Assembly (NCBI GenBank): GCA_039707655.1
Contig: CM077673.1
Location: 8,566,001 to 8,630,000 of the forward strand
Source of the DNA: Elymus sibiricus
Taxonomy: Eukaryota; Streptophyta; Magnoliopsida; Poales; Poaceae
Direction of reading: 5' to 3'
Length of the DNA: 64,000 nucleotides
Shown: positions 11,335 through 23,800 of the stretch, in pieces
How positions within the stretch are numbered: position 1 is the first letter of the stretch
Layout of the letters: the number at the start of each line of letters is the position of its first letter
Translations under genes and position numbers: made by a program
The notes under the pieces: generated by a model
Told to the model about the DNA's origin: nothing
Database searches by the model: none
What the model saw: only the letters and a program-made list of their open reading frames with translations

Positions 11335-12735
11335 GATGAAGATACCATGCCAAGTTTCAACCCTTTCAGAGTTCATTTGTGGTGCTTTTTAATTTCAGGG
11401 TCATTTAGCTCAAAACAATTCATTAAATGCATGAAAAATAGCAAATGAAGTTAGATAGGGTTGAAATTTTAGGATGTGGCTTCTAATGGTTCATATTGAA
11501 TGCATAAAAAGTCTGGAGTTGAAATAAGTTTAAAAAAATGAAATCCTTTTGTAACAGACGAGTTTTCGTCTGAAACCCTGATACTTCGAAAGAGATTGTC
11601 CATTTTGTACACGAAGTTCATCCAGTTTTTTCCGTAACCCTCTCAACTTTTTAGCACATGCTATGTGGGTGAAATGATGATACCATGTCAAGTTTCAACC
11701 ATTTCAGAGTTCATTTGTGGTGCTTTTTAATTTCAGGGTCATTTAGCTCAAAACAATTCATTAAATGCATGAAAAATAGCAAATGAAGTTAGATAGGGTT
11801 GAAATTTTAGGATGTGGCTTCTAATGGTTCATATTGAATGCACAAAAAGTCTGGAGTTGAAATAAGTTAAAAAAAATTAAAATCCTTTTGTAACAGACGA
11901 GTTTTCGTCCGAAACCCTAATACTTCAAAATAGATTGTCCATTTTGTACACGAAGTGCATCCAGTTTTTGCCGTAACCCTCTCAACTTTTTAGCACATGC
12001 TATGTGGGTGAAATTATGATACCATGCCAAGTTTGAACCTTTTCAGAGTTCATTTGTGGTGCTTTTTAATTTCAGGGTCATTTAGCTCAAAACAATTCAT
12101 TAAATGCACGAAAAATAGCAAATGAAGTTAGATAGGGTTGAAATTTTAGGACGTCTCTTCTAATGGTTCATATTGAATGCACAAAAAGTCTGGAGTTGAA
12201 ATAAGTTAAAAAAAATTGAAATCCTTTTGTAACAGACGAGTTTTCGTCCGAAACTCTGATACATCGAAAGAGATTGTCCATTTTGTACACGAAGTGCATC
12301 CAGTTTTTGCCGTAACCCTCTCAACTTTTTAGCACATGCTATGTGGGTGAAATGATGATACCATGCCAAGTTTCAACCTTGTCAGAGTTCATTTGTGGTG
12401 CTTTTTAATTTCAGGGTCATTTAGCTCAAAACAATTCATTAAATGCATGAAAAATAGCAAATGAAATTAGATAGGGTTGAATTTTAGGATGTGGCTTCTA
12501 ATGGTTCAAATTGAATGCACAAAAAGTCTGGAGTTGAAATAAGTTAAAAAAAATTGAAATCCTTTTGTAACAGACGGGTTTTCGTCCGAAACCCTGATAT
12601 TTTGAAAGAGATTGTCCATTTTGTACACGAAGTGCATCCAGTTTTTGCCGTAACCCTCTCAACTTTTTAGCACATGCTATGTGGGTGAAATTATGATACC
12701 ATGCCAAGTTTCAACCTTTTCAGAGTTTATTAATA
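11335..12735 (+). repeat. ~338-bp tandem repeat, four units plus partial
   Basis: The marker gataccatgccaagtttc recurs at 11341, 11679 (with a variant), 12018, 12357 and 12695, a spacing of 338-339 bases. Units differ by scattered substitutions. They contain similar short minus-strand open frames (for example 12160-12369 and 12498-12707), which I take as by-products. The array begins about 235 bases after the exonuclease stop codon and belongs to the CACTA body. Confidence 0.9.
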
Positions 12736-13130
12736 GTGATTTTGATTAAAACAAATGAAGGTATAAAACTAAAAAGAGTTAAACAAAATCTGGTTTTGAT
12801 TAAAACACCTATTTAAAATATCCTAAAAATTCCAAAATTTAACATAATGATAAAACATACTAATATTAAACAACAGCAAAAACAATCACTCAAAAATCTA
12901 TTTTTAAACTAAAGTTATTCACAAACTAGTGATTCACAAAAATTTCAAAAGAATTCAAATTTAAAGTATTTAAATTTGAAAACTACTGGCACTAACAGAA
13001 AGTTTGTAATTGTTTTGACCTAAAGCAAAAAAGATTCATTAAAAACTATAAATATTGTAACAGTTATTGCAAATATAAAAACAGTTATTCCAAATTTAAA
13101 AACAAAAAAACAAAAAAAAAGAGAAAACAG
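12736..13130. other. AT-rich CACTA interior
   Basis: A-rich sequence with no open frame or termini. It joins the tandem array to the internal subterminal-like repeats. Confidence 0.5.
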
Positions 13131-13132
13131 AC

Positions 13133-13325
13133 CTTTAGTCCCGGTTGGAGCCACCAACCGGGACTAAAGGTCCCTTCCCGCGCGAATTTGGGCCGTCGAA
13201 AAGGCCTCTTTAGGCCCAGGACTAAAGGGAGTACCTTTAGTCCCGGTTGGGGATACCAACCGGGACTAAAGGGTCTTTAGTCCCGGTTGGCGATACCAAC
13301 CGGGACTAAAGGTCCTCCTATATAG
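13133..13325. repeat. Internal copy of CACTA subterminal repeats
   Basis: Three inverted pairs of tttagtcccggttgg / ccaaccgggactaaa, like those at the element ends, lie in the middle of the element just upstream of a TATA-like cctatatagc (about 13317). This could mark the junction of two fused CACTA units, or the promoter-proximal repeats of the downstream gene. Confidence 0.7.
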
Positions 13326-14212
13326 CAACATCTCCTTCCTCCCCCAAATTCACTCCGTCTTCACTCGCTTCGACGACGCCGCCAGGCTGCCCCGCCCGCG
13401 CCCTCGATCGACGGCGCCGTCCGTCCACGCGCCGCCGCCGCTCTCTTCCTCCACGCCGTCGCCCTCAGCTCCGCCGATCCTCCCTCACCTTCGTCGACTC
13501 CACCGCCGCTCTCCTCCTCCATCGCCGGCGCCCTCAGCTCCGCCGGCGCCGCTCCTCCACGCCGTCGCCGTCAGCTCCGCCGGCGCCGCTCTCCTCCTCC
13601 ACGCCGTAAGCCCGATCCGTCCTCCGCCCTCCAAATTGATGTGTATGTGTATGTGTATGTTAGATGTATATATATGTGTATTTGTATGTGTATATACAAT
13701 AAGATTACATGGCGTAGCAAGTAGAACCTAGAAAGTGATGTCAATTTTATTTTTACATTACAAATTGCAGAGGAATAGACTCGCCAAATATAAATGAAAT
13801 TTCACAATAAAGTTTTTGTGACCATGTACTTGATCTGCAATTTGTTGTTATATATTAGTTCCTTGCAAGACCTTTTGTCAAAAGAAAAAAACGTACTACA
13901 ATATAGTCTTTGCCCAACCAAATCACACATTTATATCTTGGATTTCAGAAGCTCTAAGTTTGATCCGAATCATCAATAGTTAATACAAAGCTTAATTTTT
14001 TTTTATCATGGAACAACTTGACCTCATTTTTTTGCAAAATATTAAAGGTGAAAAAAAGTCACTAAATGTATTTAATACAATTAGCCATGGGACCCATGCA
14101 TAGAGAGTAATGATCAGATGAATTAATCTTCGGGATCTAGCAACATGTAGCAACACCAACATTAACGAAATTATTTACCTGGAGACCATATTTCTTAATT
14201 AATACAATGTTG
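13326..14212 (+). other. Probable 5' leader and first intron of the CACTA gene
   Basis: 13330-13620 is GC-rich, with repeated cgccgtcgcc / ctcagctccgccgg words ending in acgccgtaag, a plausible splice donor. AT-rich sequence follows. The layout (subterminal repeats, TATA-like word, GC-rich leader, AT-rich intron) resembles 5' ends of CACTA genes. No clear coding exon is seen here. Confidence 0.4.
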
Positions 14213-14285
14213 TACTTCCTTCGTTCCTAAATATAAGTCTTTTTAAAGATTCCACCAAGAACTACATATGGATGTATATAGACAT

Positions 14286-15837
14286 CACTACTAGGAAAAG
14301 GCCTGTTAGTGGCGCACCTGTTTTGGCCATTAATGGCGCACTACAGGTGCGCCACTATCATCACGCCACTAGTAGTGCGCCATTAGTATACCAGACAATA
14401 GTGGCGCACCTGGTAGTGCGCCATTACTATGTCCCCTGGTGCGCCATTACTATCTGACTTAGTAATGGCGCACCACATAGAAGTGCGCCATTACTAACAA
14501 ATTTTTTTCAATTTTTTTTTCAGAATTTTTTTTTTCAAATTTTTTTCAGAATTTTTTTTTTCGTTTTTTTCTTAATCTTGGGTCAAATCGCACTCCGTGG
14601 TCAAACTTCCCGGAAGGTCACCCATCCTCACACTACTCCAGCCCGAGCACGCTTAACTTCTCGGTTCTATCCAACCCCAGCACCAGCTCACTTAACAAGC
14701 ACTTGTTGATATATCTATCATATCAATCCTATTAAACCTTGTTGATGTCTAGGACTTTGTTCATGTTCATGAGTGTGATGAAATTTTGATAAAATATTTC
14801 AAACTTCCCGGTCATATTACGTATCATATTTTGAATATTTTTTCAAAAAAAAAATTTGAAACCAATTTTTTTTCTGTTACTAGTGGCGCACCTAGCAGAT
14901 GGTGCGCCATTACTAAGTTTGAATTTTTTTTCCATTTTCCCCCCTCTAGATCTTAAAAGCCCCGTATCTTTTATTCTGTTAGGTTTTTGGGGATTCTAAA
15001 AATCTTCAACGGGAAATCGGATGTAACTTTTCGAGTAGATGATTTTTCATATAAAAAACTTTTTAATCCGAGTTCGTATGCAAAAGTTATGCCCATTTTA
15101 CTAAATTCCAGAGAGATTTTGCAAATACAGTCGAAATTCATATTTGTAAATTTTCCACACAACTAGACCACATATCACATGGGAAACTTATTTTCTTTTA
15201 TTTTTTTGACATTTCCATCATTTTCTTTTATTTTTTTTAAAACTGAAAAGGCGGTCCCAGGGGGGGTGCATTTGGTGAAATTTGTCAAAGTTAGTAATGA
15301 AGTGGGGAAAGTGAGTGTCCAAAATATCTAGTTGCTCTCAGGTTACCAATGGCACACCACCTTAAAATGCGCCATTAGTAACCCTGGTTACTAATGGCGC
15401 ACCTGTCATGTGGTGCGCCATTACTAGTTTTGCAAAAAAAATAAAAAGAATAATTGTTAGTTTTGTTAGTAGTGGCGCACTATACCCTGGTGCGCCATTA
15501 CTAGTTTGAACTAGTAATGGCGCACTATACCCTGGTGCGCCATTACTAGTTTTGAAAAAAAAAGTAAAAAAAAATTTGTTAGTAGTGGCGCACGGAGCGT
15601 GTGGTGCGCCATTACTAGTTAAAACTAGTAATGGCGCACTGTGCCCTGGTGCGCCATTAATAGTTTTGGAAAAAAAAATTGCTAGTAATGGCGCACCGTG
15701 TGTCTGGTGCGCCATTAGTAATGAGGACACTAATGGCGCACCTGTATCTGGTGCGCCACTGCTATATAGCAGTGGTGCACCATATACATGGTGCGCCATT
15801 AATGTCCATATCAGCTATAGCCCTTTTCCTAGTAGTG
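14286..15837. mobile_element. 1.55-kb non-autonomous CACTA
   Basis: Termini cactactaggaaaagg (14286) and its inverse ccttttcctagtagtg (ending 15837), with a perfect 3-bp target duplication cat (14283-14285 and 15838-15840). The ends carry many inverted copies of taatggcgcacc / ggtgcgccatta. There is no coding capacity; the open frames here are repeat translations. It contains a reverse-strand 5S-like segment at 14606-14660. Confidence 0.95.
14606..14660 (-). repeat. 5S rRNA-derived segment within the CACTA
   Basis: Read on the minus strand, about 55 bases contain gaagttaagcgtgct, then gaggatgggtgacc and gggaag, close to the 3' half of plant 5S rRNA including the box A to box C control region. 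It is closer to 5S than the array at 309-465. The sequence beside it (tatcatatcaatcctatta...) also resembles the flank of that array. Confidence 0.75.
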
Positions 15838-15929
15838 CATACTTTAGAATGTAGATTCATTCATTTTGCTCCGTATGTAGTCCGTAGTGAAATCTCTCAA
15901 AAGACTTATATTTAGGAACGGAGGGAGTA

Positions 15930-16573
15930 ATTGAACTATAAGAACAAATGTTTCTCATCATCAGACAACTATTAGAAGTATTAATAATAGTTAAATATAT
16001 ATTCGTACGTCATCATGGTTGTTGCAGGATAACATGATACATTTATACTATTTAAGTTTTAAAGTGTAAATAAAAAATTACAAGTATATATTCTCAGTTC
16101 TGCATATGATTGGCGCAAGAGTAGAGGGCACCTTGGTATTTGGTGTTGTAAAGCGGACAAGGTACACAAGATATTTAGTCTACATTTCGAACAATGACGG
16201 CATATGATTGCGAATATTATAATTTTTGGCTACTACTTTCATTCTGGACAAAAGTGAAAGCACATTTAATCTTTTGCCCCTAGGAGTTTATAGCATTGTA
16301 CGTATGATCATAGGTACTAAAGAATTTACCGATCGTTGGGGGAGTTTATACATTTTATTAGTTTAAATGTATGTTTTAAATGTTTAGATGTTGCTGATTT
16401 GCTAATTGACATATTGCATATAAGGCATCTTTCCTAACCGTCGAATCGATTGCATAGCGTAGCCGTCGAGTCGACGATGCCCATCCCGCATCCTTGTATT
16501 GATTTGCATATCTCCGGTTCTGCTTATTGAATGCATTCTAATTGTTTTATATTTGTTCTGTATTAGTTAAGCT
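15930..16573. other. CACTA interior, no gene
   Basis: AT-rich sequence between the MITE and the ATG at 16574, presumably intron or leader of the CACTA gene. No further repeats recognised. Confidence 0.4.
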
Positions 16574-18657
16574 ATGGACGACCGTGATCAAGAGAATGCC
16601 AAGTACGACCTGATACGCTCCGGAAACGAAGAGAATGAAGTAGATGATGGCTCACAATACCTTAACCCATCCGGTGAGGGAATTGAGGAAGAACAACCAA
16701 GAGACGAAGGCGAACCAGCTGACAATGACGATGGCGAAGAAATTTTTGTCCATTTAACAGAGTCCGGCGAGGTATTAATTTGCCCTCTGGTGATCATCAG
16801 ATGTATTTATTGATTTGTATATATTAACGAATCTTTCTTCCTTTTAGCCCTCTGGATCAAGCAAATCTTCTACAAGGGTTAAACGTGGCCCGACAAGAAA
16901 GTTGAAACCAGGCGTGAAGTATAACATCGATCAAATCAGAGCAGATGGCAAACCGATTGCTCCTAAAGAGAATGCAAACAAATTTATACGTCAATGCAGA
17001 GTTATCATTAGGGACCAAATCCCGATCACCGCTTAAGAATTGAATCAGCCAAAGGATCGCGGAGTTCCTTTTGTCAGCCAAAGAGCAAAAGATCTGCTTT
17101 GGGAGGAGCTCATGAAACATTTCACCCTACCAGAGGGTCTGACAGATGTCCAACGGGAGAAAGTCAAGAAGTGTGCTCTTAAGAAGATGGCCACACAATT
17201 TCAGTCTTGGAAGAAAAGATTATGGAACAATTACTTGGAAGGAGGAAAGAAGACTCCAGAATTCAAAGGAGAATATGTCAAGTTAGCAGATGACTGGGAC
17301 GAATTTGTGAAGTTCAAGGAATCAGAAGAATCTAAGAAACGGTCGAGAATAAACAAGGAAAATGCCGACAAAAAAACGTGGCACCATCGTCTGGGGCCAG
17401 GCGGCTACAAGTCTGGGTTGTCTAAGTGGGATGAATCTGAGCGAAACATGAGGGCTGCAGGGGTCTCTCCAGTAACATATACTTGGCCCGAGAGGTGCAG
17501 GACTTGGTTTTATGCACATGGGGGAAAGTTGGACCCAAAGACAGGTCAGGTTCTTGAATAGGCCAGTCTTAAAGATGCCACGGACGAGATAATTAAAGCA
17601 ATAGAAGAAGCTTGAGCGGGTGTGTACCAGCCGGAGAGACAGAACGACGAGCTTTCGCGCGCCCTCAAGAATCATGAACACCTGGGACGAACACGAGGCA
17701 AAGGCATGGTTCCGTGGTTTCTGGGGTTTGCGGATTGGAACGACAGCTACAGAAGTCGTGACAGAAAGAAGAAGCATGAAGTAGATCGGATCCAGGACTT
17801 GGAACGCAAATATAACATGCAGTAGGAGCAAATCAACAAACTTAGCCAGCAAGGCGCGTCTCAGCAGCAGCAGCAACCAGATCCAGCATTGGATGGTACC
17901 ATTCCATCATCTATGCCGAAAAGCAGCGTGGGTTCCACGGAGGTCCCGGCCGATGATGCACTACTGGCTCGCTACCCCGTGGATGATATCTTAGAGTCGA
18001 CACCTTGTGAGCTACACGTGAAACTGAAGAACATATCCATGAAGGCGGCGGACGGCTTTGCTTTACCGAGTGGACATGAAGCAACTTTCCACGGCAATCC
18101 GATTACACCTGGCTATGCTCGTGTCGGGGTGGATCAAGTTGTGCCGGCATATGAAACACTAGATCTTGACTACCCTGGAGGTGAAGGGGAGCGGACACTG
18201 GGAGAAGCCAGGTGTTGTGTCATTTCATGGAAAAAGGAATGCATTGTGTTTCCAAACTCGGTGCCAAGGCCACCGACTCCTCCTCCAAGTCCGCCGCGTC
18301 AGCAGACTCCAACCCTCCCCGAGACGGAGCGCAGGGTGAGTCCTTCGAATCCATCTCCGCCGCGCCAGCCGAATCCATCCCACCCCGAGACGGAGCGCAT
18401 GGCGAGTCCGCGATATCAAGCTCCGCCACGTCAACAGAGTCCATCCCATGCACCCCGAGACGGAGCCTAGCGCGAGACGTCCGCGATATCAAAAAACAGC
18501 GTCTCCAAAGCGGAAGAGAACACAAAAGAAGAAACCGGCCGAGCCTCCTGCCAAAAAGAAGTTATCTTACGAGAAGACTGACGAGGAACTCAATGAATCA
18601 GTGAATCTCGCTTTGCGGGCCCATTTTGGACCGAAAGCGCCCCCACCGCCAAAGTTG
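16574..18657 (+). pseudogene. CACTA-encoded Transposase_24/DUF8039-like gene, 5' part (decayed)
   Basis: Exon 1 is 16574-16771, acidic (EENEVDDGSQY). Exon 2 starts at 16848 and reads, in one frame, an En/Spm plant-transposase-like region ending in HHRLGPGGYKSG (about 17385-17412), a basic coiled-coil region, a DUF8039-like region (CELHVKLKNISMKAADGFAL, about 18006-18065) and a Pro-rich repeat. Four in-frame stops interrupt it: 17034 TAA, 17559 TAG, 17613 TGA, 17823 TAG. At about 18430-18470 the frame shifts; an apparent 4-base insertion in the Pro-rich repeat explains it. The Copia element at 18658 then cuts the gene. The stops are what C-to-T change at Gln or Arg codons gives. Not functional as it stands. 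Confidence 0.75.
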
Positions 18658-20853
18658 TGTAGGAGATATGCCCTAGAGGCAATAATAAATGTTATTGATT
18701 ATCTCCCTTTTCATAATTATGTTTATGTTCCATGCTATAACTGCAATGATTCTCGAGTCTACAAATAAAACGAGGCTTGGAGGGAAACTCATGTGCTTGT
18801 GTGGGATAATAAACGGTAAAATTATTCCTAGTCAAGCCTCTATGACTGGCTCAAGTATTGCATGATGATCCTATTTTCCTGATCATGGGCATGACTATGC
18901 CGGCAATTTTGAGGGCACAATTGTTGGTAGAACACTTGTGTTGAATCGACCCGATTGATGTTATTCTATGAGATACATTCGTCATAAGTTTATGGTTAAT
19001 AACACAGAGAAGTTAATGTTTGCATAATTCCTTAGACCATGAGAGTATCGAGTTTCTTCATGCTTGCTTCATGAACTTTGGGGTTTATTAAACGTCATCC
19101 GTAAATGGGTGGCTATTACGGCGGCTTACGGGTTCATGGAAAAGTGTGTCAAGTAACTTGATAGCTCGAGATTGGGATTTGCTCCTCCGACGATGGAGAG
19201 ATATCTCTGGGCCCTCTCGGTGTTACGGTATCCATCATCGTCTGGCCAGACACAGGGTGATTTGATCACAGGGATGCCGGAACACGGGAATGAGAAAAGA
19301 GAACAATACCGGCAACGAGGTAACTGGCATTGTGGACAAGTGTTGATCCACGGGGATGCCTACATGTCTCACCTTGGGTATTTGTAACATATCGCGAAGC
19401 AACAGGAATAGCACACGGCAACTGGAGGTTCACTCGAATATTCATTCGTGTGGGTATAGGGGTCAATATGGGTTTCCACGGCTCCGATGTTGATCATTGA
19501 TCGGAAGGGGTTCCGGGTCATGTCTATACTTCACCGAACCTATAGGGTCACACGCTTAAGGGTCATCTATCTGCTGAATACTAGACGAGGAGTCCGAGAG
19601 AAAGTCACTGGAAAGGTTTCAGAGACGATGGAAAACTTCCGGAGAGAACACCGGAAAAGTTTCGGTAAAACCAAAAAGTTGTTTCGGATAAAACCATTGA
19701 TCCAAAAAGGTTTCGGCAAGCACCGGGAATGTTTTGGAGGTTGCCAGATTGGTCTGGTAATTTCTGGAATTTTTCTGGAGAAAAAACCGAAAAAGGTTTT
19801 CGGAGCTGCCGGAATTGTTTACCGGGTAAACGAAGATGGTTTTAAATTAAACCACCATACCGGAAATGTTCCGGAGCGCGTCCAGATAATTTTAGAGGGT
19901 GCCGGAAATGTTCTGGGACCTTCTGGAATTTTCAGAAGAAATAGTTTCGGAAAACATCTTGTCCCAGCGAGAGGGGACAAGATCCCACGGATCGTGGGGG
20001 CTGTTTTTGGGCTGTTTTTGGGGGCGCCCCCTTTAGGGGACAGCCCCCTTGTGGCTGGACAAAGTGTTGGGTGGGGCCCCCATGGTGGGGGGGGGCAGCC
20101 CCCACAAATGGTGGAGAGTGTTGGGAGGAAGGTGGGGCCCCATGGGGGAACACCATGGACAAGGGAACATGTTTTCTCCATGTTTGGTGGGAACATGTTT
20201 TCCTTGTTTGGTGGGTGCATGTTTAGTGGGCTGAATTTCAGCCCCCCCTCACCCCTTCCACCACTATATAAGGAGGTGGAGAGGAGCTCTCCATCCTCAC
20301 TCCAACTCTCACACACATGGCATGCATGATCTGCCTTTCTTCTCTCCCTCCCACGAAATAGTTTCGTAGAGCCGAAAGGCTGTCTGGGTTCCGGTGGGAA
20401 CTAGTTCTGGACGGCGAAGCCCTGCCGGATAGATGACACCGTATGTGTGCAACTCTGTAGAGAGATCGTAGTTTCGGTCTTAGTTCGAGAGTGCCTCCCG
20501 AAGGGCTGTCCGTGTGACCGTCCGAGTTTTGGAGGTCCTCCCGAAGGGCTGTCCGAGTGACAGTCCGAGTTTCGGAGGTCCTCCCGAAGGGCTATCCGCG
20601 ACACCGTCCGGGGGACTGTGCGACCGCCTCCCGGAGGGCTGTCCGCGGGGCAGATGAGGGTATACATCCTCGCGGTTGGGAGTTTGTAAAATCCTAGCTG
20701 CGGGGATCTGCACCGCCGTTCGTCATCGACTCTACTTCCGCTGCGCTACGAGTCGGTAACGAAAAATGATCAAACCTTGTATGCAGTCTCCATAGTGGTC
20801 CTGGGCTGGTGCGTAGGTCGGAAATTTTTTGTTTTCTACTGCGTTACCCTACA
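18658..20853 (+). repeat. 5' LTR of the Copia element
   Basis: 2,196 bp, beginning tgtaggagatatg and ending ttaccctaca. It contains a TATA box (tatataagg, 20265-20273), so transcription probably starts shortly downstream. The third quarter is rich in ccgga/ttccgg words. Open frames up to 280 codons within it (for example 19487-20329) recur in the other LTR and are not genes. Confidence 0.93.
20265..20273 (+). promoter_or_regulatory. TATA box of the 5' LTR
   Basis: tatataagg in a GC-rich context (ccact before, aggtgg after). The same element is in the 3' LTR at 27717-27725. Confidence 0.6.
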
Positions 20854-20854
20854 G

Positions 20855-20869
20855 TGGCATCAAGAGCCG
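20855..20869 (+). promoter_or_regulatory. Primer-binding site
   Basis: tggcatcaagagccg one base after the 5' LTR resembles the usual tggtatcagagcc that pairs with initiator tRNA-Met, with a few differences. Confidence 0.65.
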
Positions 20870-23800
20870 TGCTATGCGTAGATGCAGGTTGCGATCTAGA
20901 ATACATAGAGATGTATGGGTGTTGCACAATATAATTAGGTAGTAGATGAGATCTATTGCTGAAAATTATTTGTGCGGGTAGCAGATGAAATCTGTTACCC
21001 GATGTTCCTGTTGCTTCCCTAGAATTTGCATATTTCTGATCTTGATAACAGTATGGTGGAGTTTCAATGTTTTGGCAATCCGCGATCCTGATTGATCAAC
21101 GAAGTGCTAACAGTTCATTGAATTCCACCGTAGTTAAAGAGAAAGATGAAATTTCGCAGACGAAAGGGCAATGCAGATGTGATCTGCACGGGGGTCACGC
21201 GTATGACGAAGTTTAGTATGGGGCTCGAGATTTTATTATCTCGTGTTTCATACACCTTGGAATGTTAATCTAGCGACTTGGATTATCATGCTTGATGATG
21301 GACGTTGGTAGCTTCGGTTTGTTTCGAAACCTTAGAAGCCACGTAAAATAAAATTTCGCATGAACCGATTAGAGGCGTCTAACTTGGTTTTGCAGGATGG
21401 TTTGCATGTGCATGTGATGTGGTATAGCAATGATTCATAATAATTTGATTATGTATGAGATGACTATATGATGTAAATTGATTAACATGACCTGCGTGTC
21501 ATGATTCGGCATGATGGCTGGAGCCATATGATTGCACTTTAAATGACCTGCGTGTCAACCTTATGTAATGCACTTATTTTATTAGCTATAGAGATAGCAA
21601 TATTATCTTGTGCATCGACAAGGTGGTGGCAATCTTCGCAAAGGTGAACACCGACGCGAATGCCGGAGACGAAGAAATACGAGACTTCTCCGTCAGAAAG
21701 GGCTATACCATATCATGCTATTATGAATTGCCTGAGATGTTTATCCCTTATGATGCACCCTTCTTGATTGCGCAGTAGTCGCTTTTTATTAGGGTGATCT
21801 CTCACTGAAATATCAAGTAGTTAGTGTTCTCCCAAGTGTAGCACCGTCACGGCACCTAACTTTCCGGGGCATTGCATGATCTCCATGGGTGCGAACGATT
21901 TGGGATGTGTGAGGCGGGTGAGTTGAGACCTCGCAGCGAGATCACTTGGTTGTCTTGATGTTCAGGCATGAAAGTCATGAGCTCGGAACACACGCATCGA
22001 AAGATGAACAAGAATTGCATAGAGATGTGATCGGCAAGTTTGCCTACCGATTGAAGTTCACGCCATGGGTGTTCATCTCGAACCGTGACGTTGAATGGAT
22101 ATGCGGGTCTTGAATCACTCACAATCAATTATGAGAGATATTGATTTGAGTGGGAGCGCACTATAGAATTAACTTGTTTAATTCTCAGTGCAATTAATTT
22201 TGAACACTGTCTAAGTGTGGTTTGCATAATAGTTGTAGAATAATGGCTCGCGTTTCCACCTTCCCTATTAAAATTGAATAGCTGTTAAATATCTGGTTAA
22301 AACTTTACGGTTGGTAACGTAATATGAGGATTGTCCTCTAGAGTGCCGAGAAGGACTTTGTCCTATCGCATGCTTTCGGTATTCTCCCGCTAATGCTATG
22401 GATCATGTGACTCTCGTCCTTCGATCCAAAAGCTAGAATTCCTTTTCAGTCAAAGTGCAATATGTTTGCTTCCATGAGACCCGAACTTCGAAAGTTTGGA
22501 TAGTTATGTGATATTCATGGAATCTGAAAATCATCTTCAGAGACAGACAAAGGCTAATAGATATGAGATATCCAAAGCAATGTTTGTTTGCAAACTATTA
22601 GTAAAGGTGTTTACTATGCATAAGACTGATAAGAGAGGGATCCAGAAGAACGCCTGTCATATGATGAAAGGTGAATAAAACAACAACTTAAAGAGAAAGG
22701 AAGTGTCCGAAGGGTGTTAGTAAGATTTTCACGCCTAGGAAGTCCGGGGCTAACGCCACTCTTAAGTTGGGTGCTTCTTCTGAGAGTAGGAGAATTACTG
22801 AAAGTTAAACTGTTATAAGTATAATGGCAATAGGAAAGAAGACTGGAATATCCAGCTCATGTATGAATGTCATACAAGTTTTTGTTGTATAGAAGGCTGG
22901 TCAAAGATATAGTTCTTGGGAATTATGGTTAAACATGTTAATCACTAATTCTTGGGTATTGTGAGTTAATCACAAAGATACCCGCTCGATTGCACTCTGT
23001 TGCAACTCGATGTAAGAACTACTACGGCCTAAAAGACTAGCCAGGAATGAGGTTTAGATACACACGGGGAACATAGTAAATGTTACTATACCTTCCATTA
23101 GTGTATTCCCTATGTATTTACTTTCATAATTCATTTTAGAGTTTTACACTCTAGCCCATTGCATAAAGTATCTTGCAAGAAGGTTATTCATAACAGAACT
23201 TTTGATGTTCGATGTTATGAATAACATAAGGGCCATACTTTCATTATGAACGAGATGTATGTTATGAATATTGATATTAATACATTGCCTCTGTATTTAC
23301 TTTTATAATTCATTTAGAGTTTCATACACTCTAGCCCTTTGCATAAGGTATTTTGCAAGAAGGTTATTCATAAGAGAACTTTTGATGTTCGGTGTTATGA
23401 GTAACATGAAGGGCCATGCTTCCATACAGGATGGGATGTATGCTATGAATATTGATGGTAATATGATACATCCATAACACTGACGCTAAATGTCGCAAGA
23501 CTAAAAGAATACCACACAAGTGTGGCAATGCATTTGGTCACATTGGAGAAACCCGCATGGAAACTTCCATTATGATGGATTTTGAAGTCATTTGATTTTG
23601 AATCATCTGACACTTGCAACTTTCCTCTAAAAGGTGAAGTGACTGAAGTACCGTTCACAGGCCATAAGGAACGAGCAAAGAAGATATTGGTAATCATACA
23701 TTATGATGTGTGTAGTCCAATAAATGTTGTTGCAAACAGTGGATTTGTCTACCTTCAAAAATGACTCAAGTAGATATATATTGATATTTACTTGATGAGA

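Larger units (their letters stand above)
14215..15927. mobile_element. Stowaway MITE split by a CACTA element
   Basis: The left piece (14215-14285) starts after TA with cttccttcgttcctaaatat; the right piece (15838-15927) ends with tttaggaacggagggag followed by TA. Together they form one Stowaway MITE of about 160 bp, interrupted by the CACTA at 14286-15837. Confidence 0.85.

Noticed and set aside
15362..15854. Open frames rich in NGAP/GAPL on both strands
   Set aside because: Translation of taatggcgcacc subterminal repeats of the nested CACTA.
19487..20329. 280-codon open frame and its minus-strand partner
   Set aside because: It lies within the Copia LTR and recurs in the other LTR at 26927-27781; no domain and no family reason to be coding.
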